Notes: generated by a model from the letters alone, not told the origin. DNA of 64,000 bases from Teredinibacter turnerae (GCF_037935975.1 NZ_CP149817.1:930001-994000), one strand, 5' to 3'. Positions 28,212 to 37,682 are shown, counted from the stretch's first letter. Made by a program: numbers and translations.

Positions 28212-28567
28212 AGGCTTCGCTTAAGTGTCAGGCTGCATTGTGCTGTGCTATATACTGGTGCAATGCCACGCTTTACTTAGACGATAGCAACGGGTACTCG
28301 CTTGCTGATCCTTATCAGGGTAAGTCTAAATTACTATATTGCACGCCAAACTGACTATTTGGGAATAAAAATTCGCTAATGTATTAAAACATTTTCCATC
28401 TACCCCCTTGTTTACCTCTGGTATCACCGTAAAATGGCCATTCGGCCTAATGGGGGGCTTCTCATATTTCGCGTTATTTTCACTTGGCTATTATCGAAAA
28501 TACCGCCGCGCCTAATTACGTTTTTCAACGAGTACTTCAAATCATTGCACAGCTGAGGTGAATGCAT

Positions 28568-28936
28568 ATGGAGCTTCTGGAAACGCAAGAATTCTACGTA
28601 TGTGATGGGGACGAGCTTTTGGATGGCGATTGCATAAAATTGCCATTAAAGTTTCGGGGGAAAAAAGATTCAGCGTTAATTATTCGTGATCGAGGTAAGG
28701 TGCGGGCTTTCCACAATTTGTGTGTGCACATGCCGCGTACGCTGGATTGCGAAAGTCATTCAGTGTTTGATTTTGAAAAGCAACAACTACGATGCTCTAT
28801 GCACGGAATCGTGTATTCTTCCGAAACCGGAGAGTCTTTGAGCGAAATCTGCCGCGGTAAAAAACTTACTTCTATCCGTATCATCGAGCAGGATAATAAA
28901 ATCCTTATTCGCGACAAACGCGTAGCCCGTCTATAA
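28568..28936 (+). CDS. Rieske-type [2Fe-2S] protein
   Basis: A 122-residue small Rieske ferredoxin-like protein. ATG 28568 is preferred to ATG 28562 because GAGGTG (28555-28560) is then 7 bases away. The cluster ligands are Cys52-x-His54 (CVHMP) and Cys76-x-x-His79 (CSMHGIVY), with the usual spacing of about 20 residues. The GxxxS-like end (GESLSEICRGKKLTSIRI) is also typical. It probably transfers electrons to or from an oxygenase, but no oxygenase is nearby. Confidence 0.85.
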   Translation: MELLETQEFYVCDGDELLDGDCIKLPLKFRGKKDSALIIRDRGKVRAFHNLCVHMPRTLDCESHSVFDFEKQQLRCSMHGIVYSSETGESLSEICRGKKLTSIRIIEQDNKILIRDKRVARL

Positions 28937-29394
28937 CGTTTCTGTTAAATCCAGTTTCAACAGTGTTGTGCTGGTTTTAACTTTTTATATGTCTACTTAT
29001 ATGTCTACTGATTTTTTATTTAACGTTTCTAGTCTAGACTTGTTGGTACGGCAACCGGTTCCAAGTGGACAGCTTTTAAGCTGGCCTATTAAGCCTGCGA
29101 CACTGCTACACTCATAATCCCACAAAACCCTGCAGGGTTTTTGTGGCGCATTGAGTGAGCAGTATTCACAGCTTCAGCTTAGTTCGTCAGCATATTAATT
29201 ATTTGCTGGCGATGCAGGCCAATCAGGTTGCTTAATCTGCACTAAAACACAAGTAACTGTACTAACTAGCACTTAATTGTACTAAAAAACCAACAGTGCT
29301 TTAGCTCACGGCCGAGCTGACCGCCAGTTTCTTTAAGCGTTTTCCGCGTCGCCGTGTCTTGCGGTTTTTTAGCGTTAGTGCAGACCTTCTAAGC
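28937..29394. other. Intergenic region between converging genes
   Basis: 458 bases with no gene. A palindrome at 29119-29145 and a run of short AT-rich repeats (ACTAAC, ACTAAA variants around 29230-29290) are the only structures noticed. Confidence 0.5.
29119..29145. terminator. Palindromic terminator-like hairpin
   Basis: CCACAAAACCC and GGGTTTTTGTGG flank a TGCA centre, a near-perfect inverted repeat that contains a T run on both strands and so could end transcription from either side. Confidence 0.5.
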
Positions 29395-29742
29395 TTAATA
29401 CTCCACCATCAGGTCTTCGTCGCGAACAATAATCTGGCAAGCGAGTCGCCATTCGCAGGGAAAATCGTCGACCAGCATTGTATCGATCTGCTCTTGGGTG
29501 AGTTTTCCTAACTCAACTAACACTGTTCGCTCTTTGTCGGTCAACGGTCCAGCCATGCGCTCTTTGTCCGCCAGTGAGGTCACTTTAACCAGGCACTTAC
29601 CGCACTTGCCGTCCTGACACTTAAAGTTAATCGGGATTTTGTTTTCGCGGGCAATTTGTAGAACAGTTTCTGTGTGGCTGCCTGCTGTGGCATAGACGGT
29701 TTTGTTTTTGTAGCTCGGGTGTGAAAAAAGTATGTCGGGCAT
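29395..29742 (-). CDS. Shethna-protein-II-like [2Fe-2S] ferredoxin
   Basis: A 115-residue plant-type ferredoxin with cluster ligands Cys42, Cys47, Cys50 and Cys102 (CQDGKCGKCLVK ... RLACQ). The flanking sequence matches the Azotobacter FeSII (Shethna protein II) pattern as I remember it: an NKTVYATAGSHTETVLQIARENKI stretch, ER...LTDKERTVL..LGKL in the insertion, and RLACQIIVRDEDLMVE at the end. FeSII binds nitrogenase and shields it from oxygen (conformational protection). This is the second gene of a two-gene operon preceded by a sigma-54 promoter with a NifA-type site, so the assignment and regulation support each other. Confidence 0.85.
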   Translation of the reverse strand: MPDILFSHPSYKNKTVYATAGSHTETVLQIARENKIPINFKCQDGKCGKCLVKVTSLADKERMAGPLTDKERTVLVELGKLTQEQIDTMLVDDFPCEWRLACQIIVRDEDLMVEY

Positions 29743-29774
29743 GATGATTCTCCAAACTAATTATATTTTGCGGA

Positions 29775-30059
29775 TCAAGCTGGGCTAACAGTTACATCGC
29801 CGAGTACCTGCGCCTGACACGCAAGGCGGTGATGTTTGCCAGCCGCGTTCTCACGCAAAATTTTGTCTTCCACGACGGAAATGCTAGATAGGTTCGACCA
29901 GCCTTCGTCGACTTTCATAAGGCAGGTTCCACAGTCGCCTTCCCGGCAACCATAAATAATGCCGGAGCCGAGCTTGTCGGAAATCTCGATCACTCTAACC
30001 CCAACGGGGACGGTGAGTGTTAAATCAATATCTTTAAATGTTAACTGGGCTTTCGCCAT
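29775..30059 (-). CDS. [2Fe-2S] plant-type ferredoxin
   Basis: A 94-residue ferredoxin with cluster ligands Cys38, Cys43, Cys46 and Cys81 (GCREGDCGTCLMKV ... RLACQAQVLG). It begins MAKAQLTFKDIDLTLTVPVGVRVIEISDKL. It is the promoter-proximal gene of a pair with the FeSII-like ferredoxin, 32 bases before that gene. Under the proposed NifA/sigma-54 control it may deliver electrons to nitrogenase or be part of its oxygen-protection; which is not decidable from sequence. Confidence 0.85.
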   Translation of the reverse strand: MAKAQLTFKDIDLTLTVPVGVRVIEISDKLGSGIIYGCREGDCGTCLMKVDEGWSNLSSISVVEDKILRENAAGKHHRLACQAQVLGDVTVSPA

Positions 30060-30140
30060 GGGGCTCTCCTTAAATTGCCAGAGTTGCAGAAAAGTCTCTG
30101 CTCTCGAAACGCGACAATGTCACTGTCTCAATTTGGTAAT

Positions 30141-30156
30141 TGCAAGGGGCAAGCCA
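30141..30156 (-). promoter_or_regulatory. Sigma-54 promoter of the ferredoxin operon
   Basis: Read on the minus strand, TGGCTTGCCCCTTGCA has GG and GC separated by exactly 10 bases, and matches the TGGCACG-N4-TTGCA consensus except at two positions. Transcription would start near 30130, about 70 bases before the first ferredoxin start. Confidence 0.7.
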
Positions 30157-30239
30157 TTTTGAAAAATGTCAGGTTTGGCCTATAAGAGAGGGTTTGCGCG
30201 CGAAAATGACGCAAAATATTGGCGGGATCAGATTGATTT

Positions 30240-30255
30240 TGTAGTCTTCCCTACA
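30240..30255 (-). promoter_or_regulatory. NifA-type upstream activator site
   Basis: TGT (30240-30242), 10 bases, ACA (30253-30255) is the exact NifA consensus TGT-N10-ACA, inside a longer palindrome TTTTGTAG...CTACAGAAAA. Its centre lies about 118 bases upstream of the predicted start, in the usual range for enhancer sites. Confidence 0.65.
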
Positions 30256-30658
30256 GAAAAATATTTTTAAATTTCTCGCCGAACAGAATTGTGTTTTTTG
30301 TCTGAATTCCTACACTGAATTTCACTGTGATTCTGCACCAATATCACTCCGAGCTGAACCAAAAGCGATAGATTGCTCGCGGTCGGCGAATTTTGATTTA
30401 TTCTATTCGCGCCTCCTGCATATTTTTGAAATTTATTATAGGTATGGTTACCCCTAATGGCGTACTGGTATGGCGCTCGATCATTTGTGCTGGCAGTGTC
30501 GCCATTAGTGTAATTAGGAAGTCCGTGGCACTTGAGTTTGGATTTTGATCCGCCTAAAGTATGCGCCGCCAAAGTCTGCGGTGAGCCTTGTTCATAGCGC
30601 GCGCGGAGCCTGTAGAGTCATTGTTGTAGCGTTTGAGAGTGAGTGTGAGAGAGTACGT

Positions 30659-31174
30659 ATGAGTGAATCGTCTGTAATTTTGATTGGGATGCCTGGGGCC
30701 GGGAAGAGCACCACGGGTGTACTGCTGGCAAAACGTCTCGCCAAAGCCTTTATCGATACGGACATACTGATTCAGCAACAAGTCGACATGACCTTGCAGG
30801 ACTACCTGAACCAGCATGGCTATATGGCGTTACGTGAACTGGAAGCCGACGTGTTGATGTCGGCCTCGCTGGAGAATGCCGTAGTCGCCACAGGTGGCAG
30901 CGCTGTGTACAGTGACTCAGCCATGCGGCGCCTGGCAACACTCGGGCCTCGCGTGTTTCTCGATCTTAAGCTGAGCAGTATGCTGGCGCGTATCCACAAT
31001 CAGGCGACACGGGGTTTGGCGAGTCAGCCGGGGGCGACTCTCGAAACAATTTTCGCTGAACGTTCGCCGCTTTACCGCCAATATGCAGATATTACTGTAG
31101 CGGCTGATAGCGGAACGGCAGAGGAGGTTGTGCAAGCCATTGTCGACCAGCTGTCCGCTGGCAGCAGCGTCTAA
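30659..31174 (+). CDS. aroK: Shikimate kinase
   Basis: Phosphorylates shikimate with ATP in the aromatic amino acid pathway. ATG 30659 is chosen since the P-loop (GMPGAGKST at residues 10-18) follows as in all family members. Further motifs: IDTDILIQQ (substrate aspartate), the FRELE-like stretch ALRELEADVL, and VVATGGSAVY. At 171 residues it is of normal length. It lacks the usual aroB neighbour and differs from the common 'DRxLxxRxG' pattern, so it may be a second shikimate kinase rather than the main one. Confidence 0.85.
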   Translation: MSESSVILIGMPGAGKSTTGVLLAKRLAKAFIDTDILIQQQVDMTLQDYLNQHGYMALRELEADVLMSASLENAVVATGGSAVYSDSAMRRLATLGPRVFLDLKLSSMLARIHNQATRGLASQPGATLETIFAERSPLYRQYADITVAADSGTAEEVVQAIVDQLSAGSSV

Positions 31175-31264
31175 GCCAAGATTGCGCTAATCGTCGCATT
31201 AGAAAAGCCGTGTGAGCACGAGCGGCTAAAACCGCCGCACTCACAGGTCTAACGTCTTTCGGGG

Positions 31265-33253
31265 TTACGCTGGGTAAGCTTCGATCAGTGGCGTCAGCTG
31301 CCGCTGCATTGGGCCCAGGTAGGATTCGAAGTTCTTCCATTGTGCCAAGCCGGATGTGTAGATAGGTTGGCGTACCTGCTCGGAGCTTGCGGTACGAACC
31401 GCGCGCTCGGTTTTATGAAAAGCGAGACAGCTATCCTCAAACGGCAGCCCGCAAAAGTCCAGAATGCGTCGAATTTGTGGTTCTGTATGTTCGACCAGTT
31501 TTTCATGGTAAACCCGCAGGATTTTTCCGGGCGCCACCTCATCCCAATGATCCATCAGTGCCACATAATCACGATAATACTGCGCGACATCCTCCTGGCT
31601 GTAAGTAAACTCCTGGCCTTCGGCAAACAGTTGTTTGTACCCGCTAAAGCAGCAGGCCATGGGGTGTCGGCGCGCATCAATTATTTTTGCATTGGGCAGG
31701 ATTTTTAATATCAGCCCGATGTGGCGAAAGTTGTTGGGCATCTTATCGGTAAAAAAGGGTGCGCCTTTGCGATAAATCTGCGTGTCGTCAATAAACTGTT
31801 TGCCCAGCTTTTCCAATTCGTCGCCGCCCATGGTTTGCAAAACCGCGGGGTACCGGGGCGCTTCATCGGTGCGGCGGCGGCCATTCAGGCGGTGAGCAAA
31901 AGCCAGAATGTTAGGTAGCTCCAAGGTGCCATCGACCATCGAGTGGCTAGCCAGAATCTGCTCCAGCAGGGTTGAGCCTGCACGGGGTAAACCGACGATA
32001 AATATCGGATCTGGGGCCTCGTAGCCCTGCGAATCGTCGTGTAACAGTTTCGCGTCGACTATCGCCTTCTGTCGTTCGAATTCTTCATGGGTGGCGCTGG
32101 CGCTGTAGTCACTTTGCCGCTTCTTAAGTAAATTACCGCGCTCGTAATATTCGAATGACTTTTCGAATTCCCCTCGATCTTCGTAGCAGCGCCCGAGGGC
32201 AAAACACAGGTGATAGTGATCGGCGTTATCGAGCCCGGATTGGGCTTCGGCTTTCTCCATTGCAGCGATTTCCTGTGCGCTGAAACGGTACGTTTTTAAG
32301 TTCGCCAGGCTCCACCAGGCATCGCCGAATTGCGGTTTAAGCGTGTGGGCTTTTTGATAGCTGGTCACCGCTTCCTCATGCTTGCCAATGGTTTTTAGCG
32401 CGTGCCCCTTCATAAGCCAGGTAACGGCGTTTTTCGGCTCTTGCTCAAGGAGTGCGTCATAGGTTGTTAACGCTGTGTCGAAATCGCCCACTGCCAGCGC
32501 GGCGTTCGCGTAGGTGGACTTAAATTGCCTATCAACCGGGTTTTCTTCGTAGAGTTGGGTGGCTTGTGTCAGTGCTTTTTCGTATTTTTGCCGTTTTTGC
32601 AGCACATTCACTAAGTCCAGTCGCGCCTGTGCAAACTCCGGGTACAGTTGAACGCAGCTTTCCAGCAGAAACTCTGCATCGTCCAAAATGTGAAGTTGAG
32701 TTCCAATCTTGGCCAGCAGGCGCATGGCCTCAGGATGATGTTTATGCTCCTGCAAAAACTGGCGGCACAGGTTTTCGGCTTTGTAGAGTTTGCCTTCACT
32801 GAGCATACTGGTAATGCTAAGTAGCAACGGCGGTAAGCGGTTGAAATACGCCAGCTGGCTGCTGGCCTGTGTGTGTTCTTTACGCAAATCCATTTGTTTG
32901 GCCAGCTGCTCCAACCGCTGCCAGGATGCGATAAGTCCCGGGTTTAATCGTGTGGCTTTTTTGTAGGCCTTAAAGGCTTGCTTTAAATCCCCCATCATGA
33001 GCTGGCAATGCCCCAGTTCCTGAAAACCGCGTCCGTATCCAGGTGCAGCGCTCTGCAACGCGGTAAGCGTTTGCAGAGCGCCTTTGGTGTTGCCGAGGTA
33101 GCGCTGGCAAACGGCCTTTAAATAAAGGCCGTCCCGGTGTTGCGGATTTTCCTGGAGAACCGCATCAGCGGCGGAGAGGGCAGTAGCATGATCGCCGGCT
33201 TTCAGCGCGCATTCACTTTGCTCGAGTGCGCGTTTTATTACGTCGTTATGCAT
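31265..33253 (-). CDS. TPR-sulfotransferase fusion protein
   Basis: A 662-residue cytoplasmic protein. The N-terminal two-thirds (about residues 10-380) consists of tetratricopeptide repeats, for example KQAFKAYKKATRLNPGLIASWQRLEQLA and EAVTSYQKAHTLKPQFGDAWWSLANL. The C-terminal part is a sulfotransferase: the PAPS 5'-phosphosulfate loop is DPIFIVGLPRAGSTLLEQILASHS, and DARRHPMACCFSGYKQLFAEGQEF is the 3'-phosphate region. It should transfer a sulfo group from PAPS to an unknown acceptor. It lies 15 bases after a TonB-dependent receptor gene, a pairing common in marine gammaproteobacteria. Confidence 0.88.
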   Translation of the reverse strand: MHNDVIKRALEQSECALKAGDHATALSAADAVLQENPQHRDGLYLKAVCQRYLGNTKGALQTLTALQSAAPGYGRGFQELGHCQLMMGDLKQAFKAYKKATRLNPGLIASWQRLEQLAKQMDLRKEHTQASSQLAYFNRLPPLLLSITSMLSEGKLYKAENLCRQFLQEHKHHPEAMRLLAKIGTQLHILDDAEFLLESCVQLYPEFAQARLDLVNVLQKRQKYEKALTQATQLYEENPVDRQFKSTYANAALAVGDFDTALTTYDALLEQEPKNAVTWLMKGHALKTIGKHEEAVTSYQKAHTLKPQFGDAWWSLANLKTYRFSAQEIAAMEKAEAQSGLDNADHYHLCFALGRCYEDRGEFEKSFEYYERGNLLKKRQSDYSASATHEEFERQKAIVDAKLLHDDSQGYEAPDPIFIVGLPRAGSTLLEQILASHSMVDGTLELPNILAFAHRLNGRRRTDEAPRYPAVLQTMGGDELEKLGKQFIDDTQIYRKGAPFFTDKMPNNFRHIGLILKILPNAKIIDARRHPMACCFSGYKQLFAEGQEFTYSQEDVAQYYRDYVALMDHWDEVAPGKILRVYHEKLVEHTEPQIRRILDFCGLPFEDSCLAFHKTERAVRTASSEQVRQPIYTSGLAQWKNFESYLGPMQRQLTPLIEAYPA

Positions 33254-33268
33254 AACTGACCTTACTTA

Positions 33269-35725
33269 TTACTGATACCGATAGGAGACGCGCAAACCTG
33301 CCGTACGAGGCCGATTAGTGCCAATGCGGCGAATGTCGTCCTGGTTATTGATAAACATTTCCGCGCGTTTGTCGGTAAGGTTGTCGACAAACAGTTCCAC
33401 GTTCCAGCCATCGCGTTTGGTACCAATGCTGGCATCCACCAGTGTGTATCCCTGCTGCTCTTCCCGCTCTTCCGCTACGATGGAGCTGTAGCTTTTATCG
33501 GAGTAACGGCTACCCAACTGCACGTAGTAATCCTGTAGGCCCATGCTCCATGCATAGCGCGCTCGCAGGTTAAATTGCAGTTTTGGCGTCAGCGGTAACT
33601 GGCTGCCTACCGGTGCCATTTCAATAACCTGCGCCTCTGTCGATTTCAGCTCGGAGTCGTTATACGACATTGCTGCGAACAAGGTGAGATTATTGGTGGC
33701 CGCCCAGGTGAGGTCTGCTTCCAAACCGGTAATTTCAGCATCGGCAGCGTTTTCGATAAACGTCAATATGGAAACATTTTCAGGATCGAAACGGGACACC
33801 TGCATGTCGTCCCACTGAATGTTATAAATATTGCCGTTGAACTGCAGGCTCTGATCAAACCACTGAGTCTTCCAGCCAATCTCGCGGTTTACCACGTTGT
33901 CGGTTTCGTAGGTTACCGATACCGTTGGGTAATCCGGGTTGGCAGAAGGAATGCCGCCGCCGCGGTTAAAGCCACCAGGGCGGAAGCCTTCGGAGTAAGT
34001 GAAGTACACCATGCTGTAGGTCGATGGGCGGTAGCTCAGGTTGAACTTAGTAATGACGTCATCCGCTTTCAATGGCTCTTTGGTGTGGCCACCTGAACTG
34101 TCGTAATCGCGACCACGGTCCGTTTGCGCACCGTTTTGGAAAATACCGTCGGCAAAATTGGACGAACCGGTGAAATCAGATTCCATCTCGTAGTAGCGCA
34201 AGCCCAGCGTCGCAGTAAGGTTGGAAAGCAGGTCGTAGGCGACTTCACCAAATGCGGCCATCTGAGTTTCGGTGCGCGTAATATCGTTAAAAAACGCTAC
34301 ACCCGCAGGTCGCGTGGCATCGTTGATATTGTTTGCCCCGGCAATAGGTGCGTTGGGTACAAAACCGATATCCGGCGCGGCCAGATACAGAAAATCGTCC
34401 TGTGTTTCAATCTGGAAGTCTTCATAAAATACGCCGACAACTGCGCGAACATTTTTTTCTGTGGGCGTAACAATGCGGAATTCGTGCGTTTCACGCGTCT
34501 GGTCTTGGGTACCTTTAAAACCTTTAACCGGGTTTTTACATTCGCGCACGTCGGTGATGTACTCGGCAGCGTTCGGGTAATTTACCATGTAGTCCGGATT
34601 ATCGTAGGTACAGGTGTAGTACTCGATAAAACCGCCGCTGTTGTTATAGCCGGTGTAGTCGATACTCTGTTGCACATCGCGGTTTAAGTAAGCACCGGTG
34701 TACAGCATTTCCAGCGCGCCCAGGCGACCTTCCAAGGTCCAGGCGGTTTGATCAAAGCTATCGCGCAATTCGTCAGGGAAAAATCGTTCGACTTCCAAAT
34801 CACCAACTTCTGGATCGTAATCAAATACACCATCGGCGCCGAGCTCCTGACGGCTGTGCTGAACTAAAATATCCCAGTCGTCATTAATCAGGTATTTAGC
34901 GCCGATACGCATACCTTTATAAAAGCTATCGTTAAAGTCGTCTTCGGCAAGCGCGACGTTGGAGGCATCTTCGTAAGTGGCGTTCGCAGGCAAGGATACA
35001 TTGGCATCCGGGTTTTTACTCGGATCGATGCTGAAGGTGCCTACTACATTATCGATGTAACCACCTTGCTGATTGTTATAAACCACAAAGCGTGTTGCCA
35101 GCTTGTCGTTAATCGGCAGATTAACAAAGGCTTCGGCGCTGGTGCTCATGTCGCCGCCTTTCGTTTCGGACCAGGACGTTTTAAAGCCGGTGTCGAAACC
35201 ATCGAAATTTGGCTTGTTGGTAATCAGCCGGATGGTACCTGCCTGAGAGCTGGAGCCAAACAGGGTGCCTTGCGGGCCGGCGAGCACTTCAATGCGCTCC
35301 ATGTCGGCGGCGTACACGTCCAGATTGCGGCCGGGCGCGGTTACTGGCTGTTCGTCCAGATAAAGGGCAACGTTAGGCGTAGTGCCCTGCGCGCCGGAAA
35401 GCATAACGGTGATGGGTTGAATGGACATACCGCGAATGTACACGGTGGATTGCCCTGGGCCGCGTCCGCCGGCAGAAACATTTGGCAGATTGGCTACGTA
35501 GTCGTCGAAGCTCTGAATGTTCAGCTCTTCCATCGCGCTGGCACCCAGTGCCTGGATTGCGATAGGCGTGTCTTGTGCACGCGCTGGCTGTTTGGTCGCA
35601 GTGACCACCATTTCTTCGACTTTTTGCGCGAGAGCACCCTGGCTCAAGCTGCCAGCGATAACCGACGCTATGGCAATTTGCAGCGGTTTTTTACCGAACG
35701 CTGCACGGTGTGGTTTCGTTTTCAA
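33269..35725 (-). CDS. TonB-dependent receptor
   Basis: An 818-residue outer-membrane receptor. A signal peptide (ends near GALAQKVEE) is followed by VEEMVVTATKQPARAQDTPIAIQALGASAMEELNIQSFDDYVANLPNV, the start of the plug domain, then IERIEVL-type DMERIEVLAGPQGTLFGSSSQAGTIRLITNKP. The C-terminus PRTAGLRVSYRYQ ends in an aromatic-rich beta strand suited to outer-membrane insertion. Its substrate cannot be deduced. It is the first gene of an operon with the TPR-sulfotransferase. The substrate may be a siderophore, a sugar or a sulfated compound. Confidence 0.93.
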   Translation of the reverse strand: MKTKPHRAAFGKKPLQIAIASVIAGSLSQGALAQKVEEMVVTATKQPARAQDTPIAIQALGASAMEELNIQSFDDYVANLPNVSAGGRGPGQSTVYIRGMSIQPITVMLSGAQGTTPNVALYLDEQPVTAPGRNLDVYAADMERIEVLAGPQGTLFGSSSQAGTIRLITNKPNFDGFDTGFKTSWSETKGGDMSTSAEAFVNLPINDKLATRFVVYNNQQGGYIDNVVGTFSIDPSKNPDANVSLPANATYEDASNVALAEDDFNDSFYKGMRIGAKYLINDDWDILVQHSRQELGADGVFDYDPEVGDLEVERFFPDELRDSFDQTAWTLEGRLGALEMLYTGAYLNRDVQQSIDYTGYNNSGGFIEYYTCTYDNPDYMVNYPNAAEYITDVRECKNPVKGFKGTQDQTRETHEFRIVTPTEKNVRAVVGVFYEDFQIETQDDFLYLAAPDIGFVPNAPIAGANNINDATRPAGVAFFNDITRTETQMAAFGEVAYDLLSNLTATLGLRYYEMESDFTGSSNFADGIFQNGAQTDRGRDYDSSGGHTKEPLKADDVITKFNLSYRPSTYSMVYFTYSEGFRPGGFNRGGGIPSANPDYPTVSVTYETDNVVNREIGWKTQWFDQSLQFNGNIYNIQWDDMQVSRFDPENVSILTFIENAADAEITGLEADLTWAATNNLTLFAAMSYNDSELKSTEAQVIEMAPVGSQLPLTPKLQFNLRARYAWSMGLQDYYVQLGSRYSDKSYSSIVAEEREEQQGYTLVDASIGTKRDGWNVELFVDNLTDKRAEMFINNQDDIRRIGTNRPRTAGLRVSYRYQ

Positions 35726-36263
35726 AACAAACTTCCCCGGTTTTGATTCATTCCCGGTTGATAGCTAACTCCCGGAATGCATGATTGATGGCTAGCAGAG
35801 GTTTGGCGTAATGCGGTGCCTTGCTAAAGAATGAAGTTATCGACCTGTTACTCGCAGCCGTTTTATGCCACAGGCGTTACATTTGGCAGACGGACGAGGA
35901 CTCGAAATTTCGAATAGCCTTAGGAGATCGATAAACGCAACTTTTGCCGACATTTCTCTCCAGAGTTGAGACGGCAAAAGCAACACAACGTGGAATAGTG
36001 TAGCACATGCGAGGGGGGCATCTCAGCTCGCATGTGGTTAATTTGCGGAAAATCGCCACATATCGCCGAAAATTCGTAGATTTTTGAGCGTTCTACAACA
36101 ATGCTATATGAGTACGCGAGAGCGAACTTACGCTAAATGTCGCTTGCAGAGCGCGATCAGGAGGCCAACGTCCCTTAACTCCGGCTAAACTCCGACGGTT
36201 GAAGTACAGCGTAGAGTACAGCGGTGATTGACGAAAAATATATTTCGCGACATCAACCTAAGG
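35726..36263. other. Intergenic region upstream of the TonB receptor
   Basis: 538 bases containing the receptor promoter and the hairpin at 36004-36036. No gene recognised. Confidence 0.5.
36004..36036. repeat. Stem-loop with perfect 10-bp arms
   Basis: CACATGCGAG (36004-36013) pairs with CTCGCATGTG (36027-36036) around 13 bases. No T tract follows, so a terminator is unlikely. Confidence 0.5.
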
Positions 36264-36653
36264 TTAGGCGAGTGGTTTGCGCACCACCCAATAACTCAGG
36301 CTCACGATAAAGGCGAATGCCGTCCCGATAAACTCCCTGCCTTCTTCAATATAGGGCTTTTCCGGGCTCATATCCTCCACCAGAGATTCGCTACCTAAAT
36401 GGTAGTGTAGGTACTCCACCAATCCCGGCAGAGAGATGGCGAGCCCGGCAAGACAAAATCCCGCCGCCAGCCCGTGTAGTACGTTCGCTGTTTTGGCATT
36501 TGTGTCAATAACGGCGGCCAATGGAACGAGAGCTGCCAGGGCGTAGAGCAACACCCAAAATAACGGGTCTGGATCGTTAAACTGCAAGTAAGCCGTGTAA
36601 GCTAACAGGCAGGTTAATAACACGTGAAGTATTTTTCTAAGGTGCTGAGTCAT
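36264..36653 (-). CDS. TMEM220-like membrane protein
   Basis: A 129-residue protein with four membrane helices. It matches the TMEM220 family: an N-terminal YLQFNDPDPLFWVLLYALAALVPL segment with the characteristic Q-x-N-D-P-D-P motif, and the end FIVSLSYWVVRKP. Function is unknown. Confidence 0.8.
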   Translation of the reverse strand: MTQHLRKILHVLLTCLLAYTAYLQFNDPDPLFWVLLYALAALVPLAAVIDTNAKTANVLHGLAAGFCLAGLAISLPGLVEYLHYHLGSESLVEDMSPEKPYIEEGREFIGTAFAFIVSLSYWVVRKPLA

Positions 36654-37109
36654 GGCCGAATATACCGCGTTATTGTTATGTGAGCGGTATTCTAACGGGT
36701 AAATCCACGAAAGAGTATGGTCTTTCGCTGCGCCTTAGCCTGCGCGAAACAGTAGTTTCTGTTAAACGCCCGGCAACGCATTTCGTGCAAAACAGTTGAA
36801 CCGGGTTCTGGCAGCCTAATTGCCGCTGAAACACCGCGCTTTTTGAAACACCATGCCTTTTGAAACATTGGGGAGCTCAGTGAATCAACATGCGAGTTTA
36901 AGTTGAACGGATATTTGCCGCAGGGCCAGGTTGAAGTACTGCTGATCGTTGTTGAAGGCGTGCAGAAAACATCTCTGGCGAAAGAAAGCCGTGGGCTATC
37001 TGGTCGACAACGAGGTGGGTTAGGGATAAAAGCGCAGTCGCAGGCGCTTCATGGCTAAGGGTGAAAAGATGAATTGCGGTCCGAGGGCAAAAATTTAGGT
37101 CTATGGTCG
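36654..37109. other. Intergenic region between divergent small membrane-protein genes
   Basis: 456 bases without a supported gene. Direct repeats CTTTTGAAACA-like at 36838-36863 are minor. Confidence 0.4.
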
Positions 37110-37457
37110 ATGTTTGAGAGAGCAACAATAAAATTACTCTGCGTGTTTGCACTGATAAATGCGTTGGTTTGGCTTCCTTATCTTCTACTACAAGGCAACC
37201 TGCCTGTATACCTGAGTGCACCCTATGCTGTTTTGGGTTTTATCCAAACGGTGCCCGTATATTTGTTAAATAGCATCGGATTTCCCGGACTGCTGCTGAA
37301 CCACGGGCAGTGTGGTTGGGGCTGGTGCTCTCCAAGTACTTTTGGTTACGGTATGCTGGTGGCTATTTGGTTTATCGTTTTATGGTTTGTTGCCTGGCTC
37401 GTTTCGCTGCTGGCGAGCGCCCGCAAAAAACGTGGTGCCAGAAGGGCGCGGGATTAG
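37110..37457 (+). CDS. Small membrane protein of unknown function
   Basis: About 115 residues from ATG 37110 (an in-frame start 36 bases upstream is less likely). Three hydrophobic segments can be seen: LLCVFALINALVWLPYLLL, YAVLGFIQTVPVYLL and MLVAIWFIVLWFVAWLVSLLA, followed by a basic tail (ARKKRGARRARD) that would sit in the cytoplasm. A small extracytoplasmic loop holds two cysteines (GQCGWGWCSPS). I do not recognise a family; coding status rests on the membrane-protein pattern alone. Confidence 0.5.
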   Translation: MFERATIKLLCVFALINALVWLPYLLLQGNLPVYLSAPYAVLGFIQTVPVYLLNSIGFPGLLLNHGQCGWGWCSPSTFGYGMLVAIWFIVLWFVAWLVSLLASARKKRGARRARD

Positions 37458-37682
37458 ATACGTGGGTTTATCTGTTTAGTCGCCGGTTTACTAAGTTGGG
37501 TAGTAGGTAAGCGAAAGTGATCGCAATCCGTCAGTTGGGTTAAGTTGAGCGTATCAGCTATCAGACTCTGTAAGCTTTTAGGTATAGCGCTTGTGCACTT
37601 TTACAGGTGTAGAATTTGTTAAACATTACCACAGCGTACTGGCGTGTGCGTTGGTTAAGGCAGGATGAGGGAGTTAGATGAT

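Larger units (their letters stand above)
27835..28567. other. Intergenic region with a GH10 relic and MITE end
   Basis: It holds a MITE end (27898-27938), a GH10 xylanase C-terminal remnant ending at 28150 with its terminator (28188-28211), and about 350 further bases before the Rieske gene with no recognisable gene. Confidence 0.6.
30060..30658. other. Divergent promoter region between the ferredoxin operon and aroK
   Basis: The ferredoxin-proximal part contains the sigma-54 promoter and NifA-type site. The remaining 400 bases towards aroK contain no gene; the upstream in-frame extension of aroK to 30545 is rejected because the kinase fold begins at 30659. Confidence 0.6.

Noticed and set aside
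30519-30540. A TGGCAC-started sequence before aroK resembling a sigma-54 promoter
   Set aside because: The -12 GC is missing (TG instead) at the required spacing.
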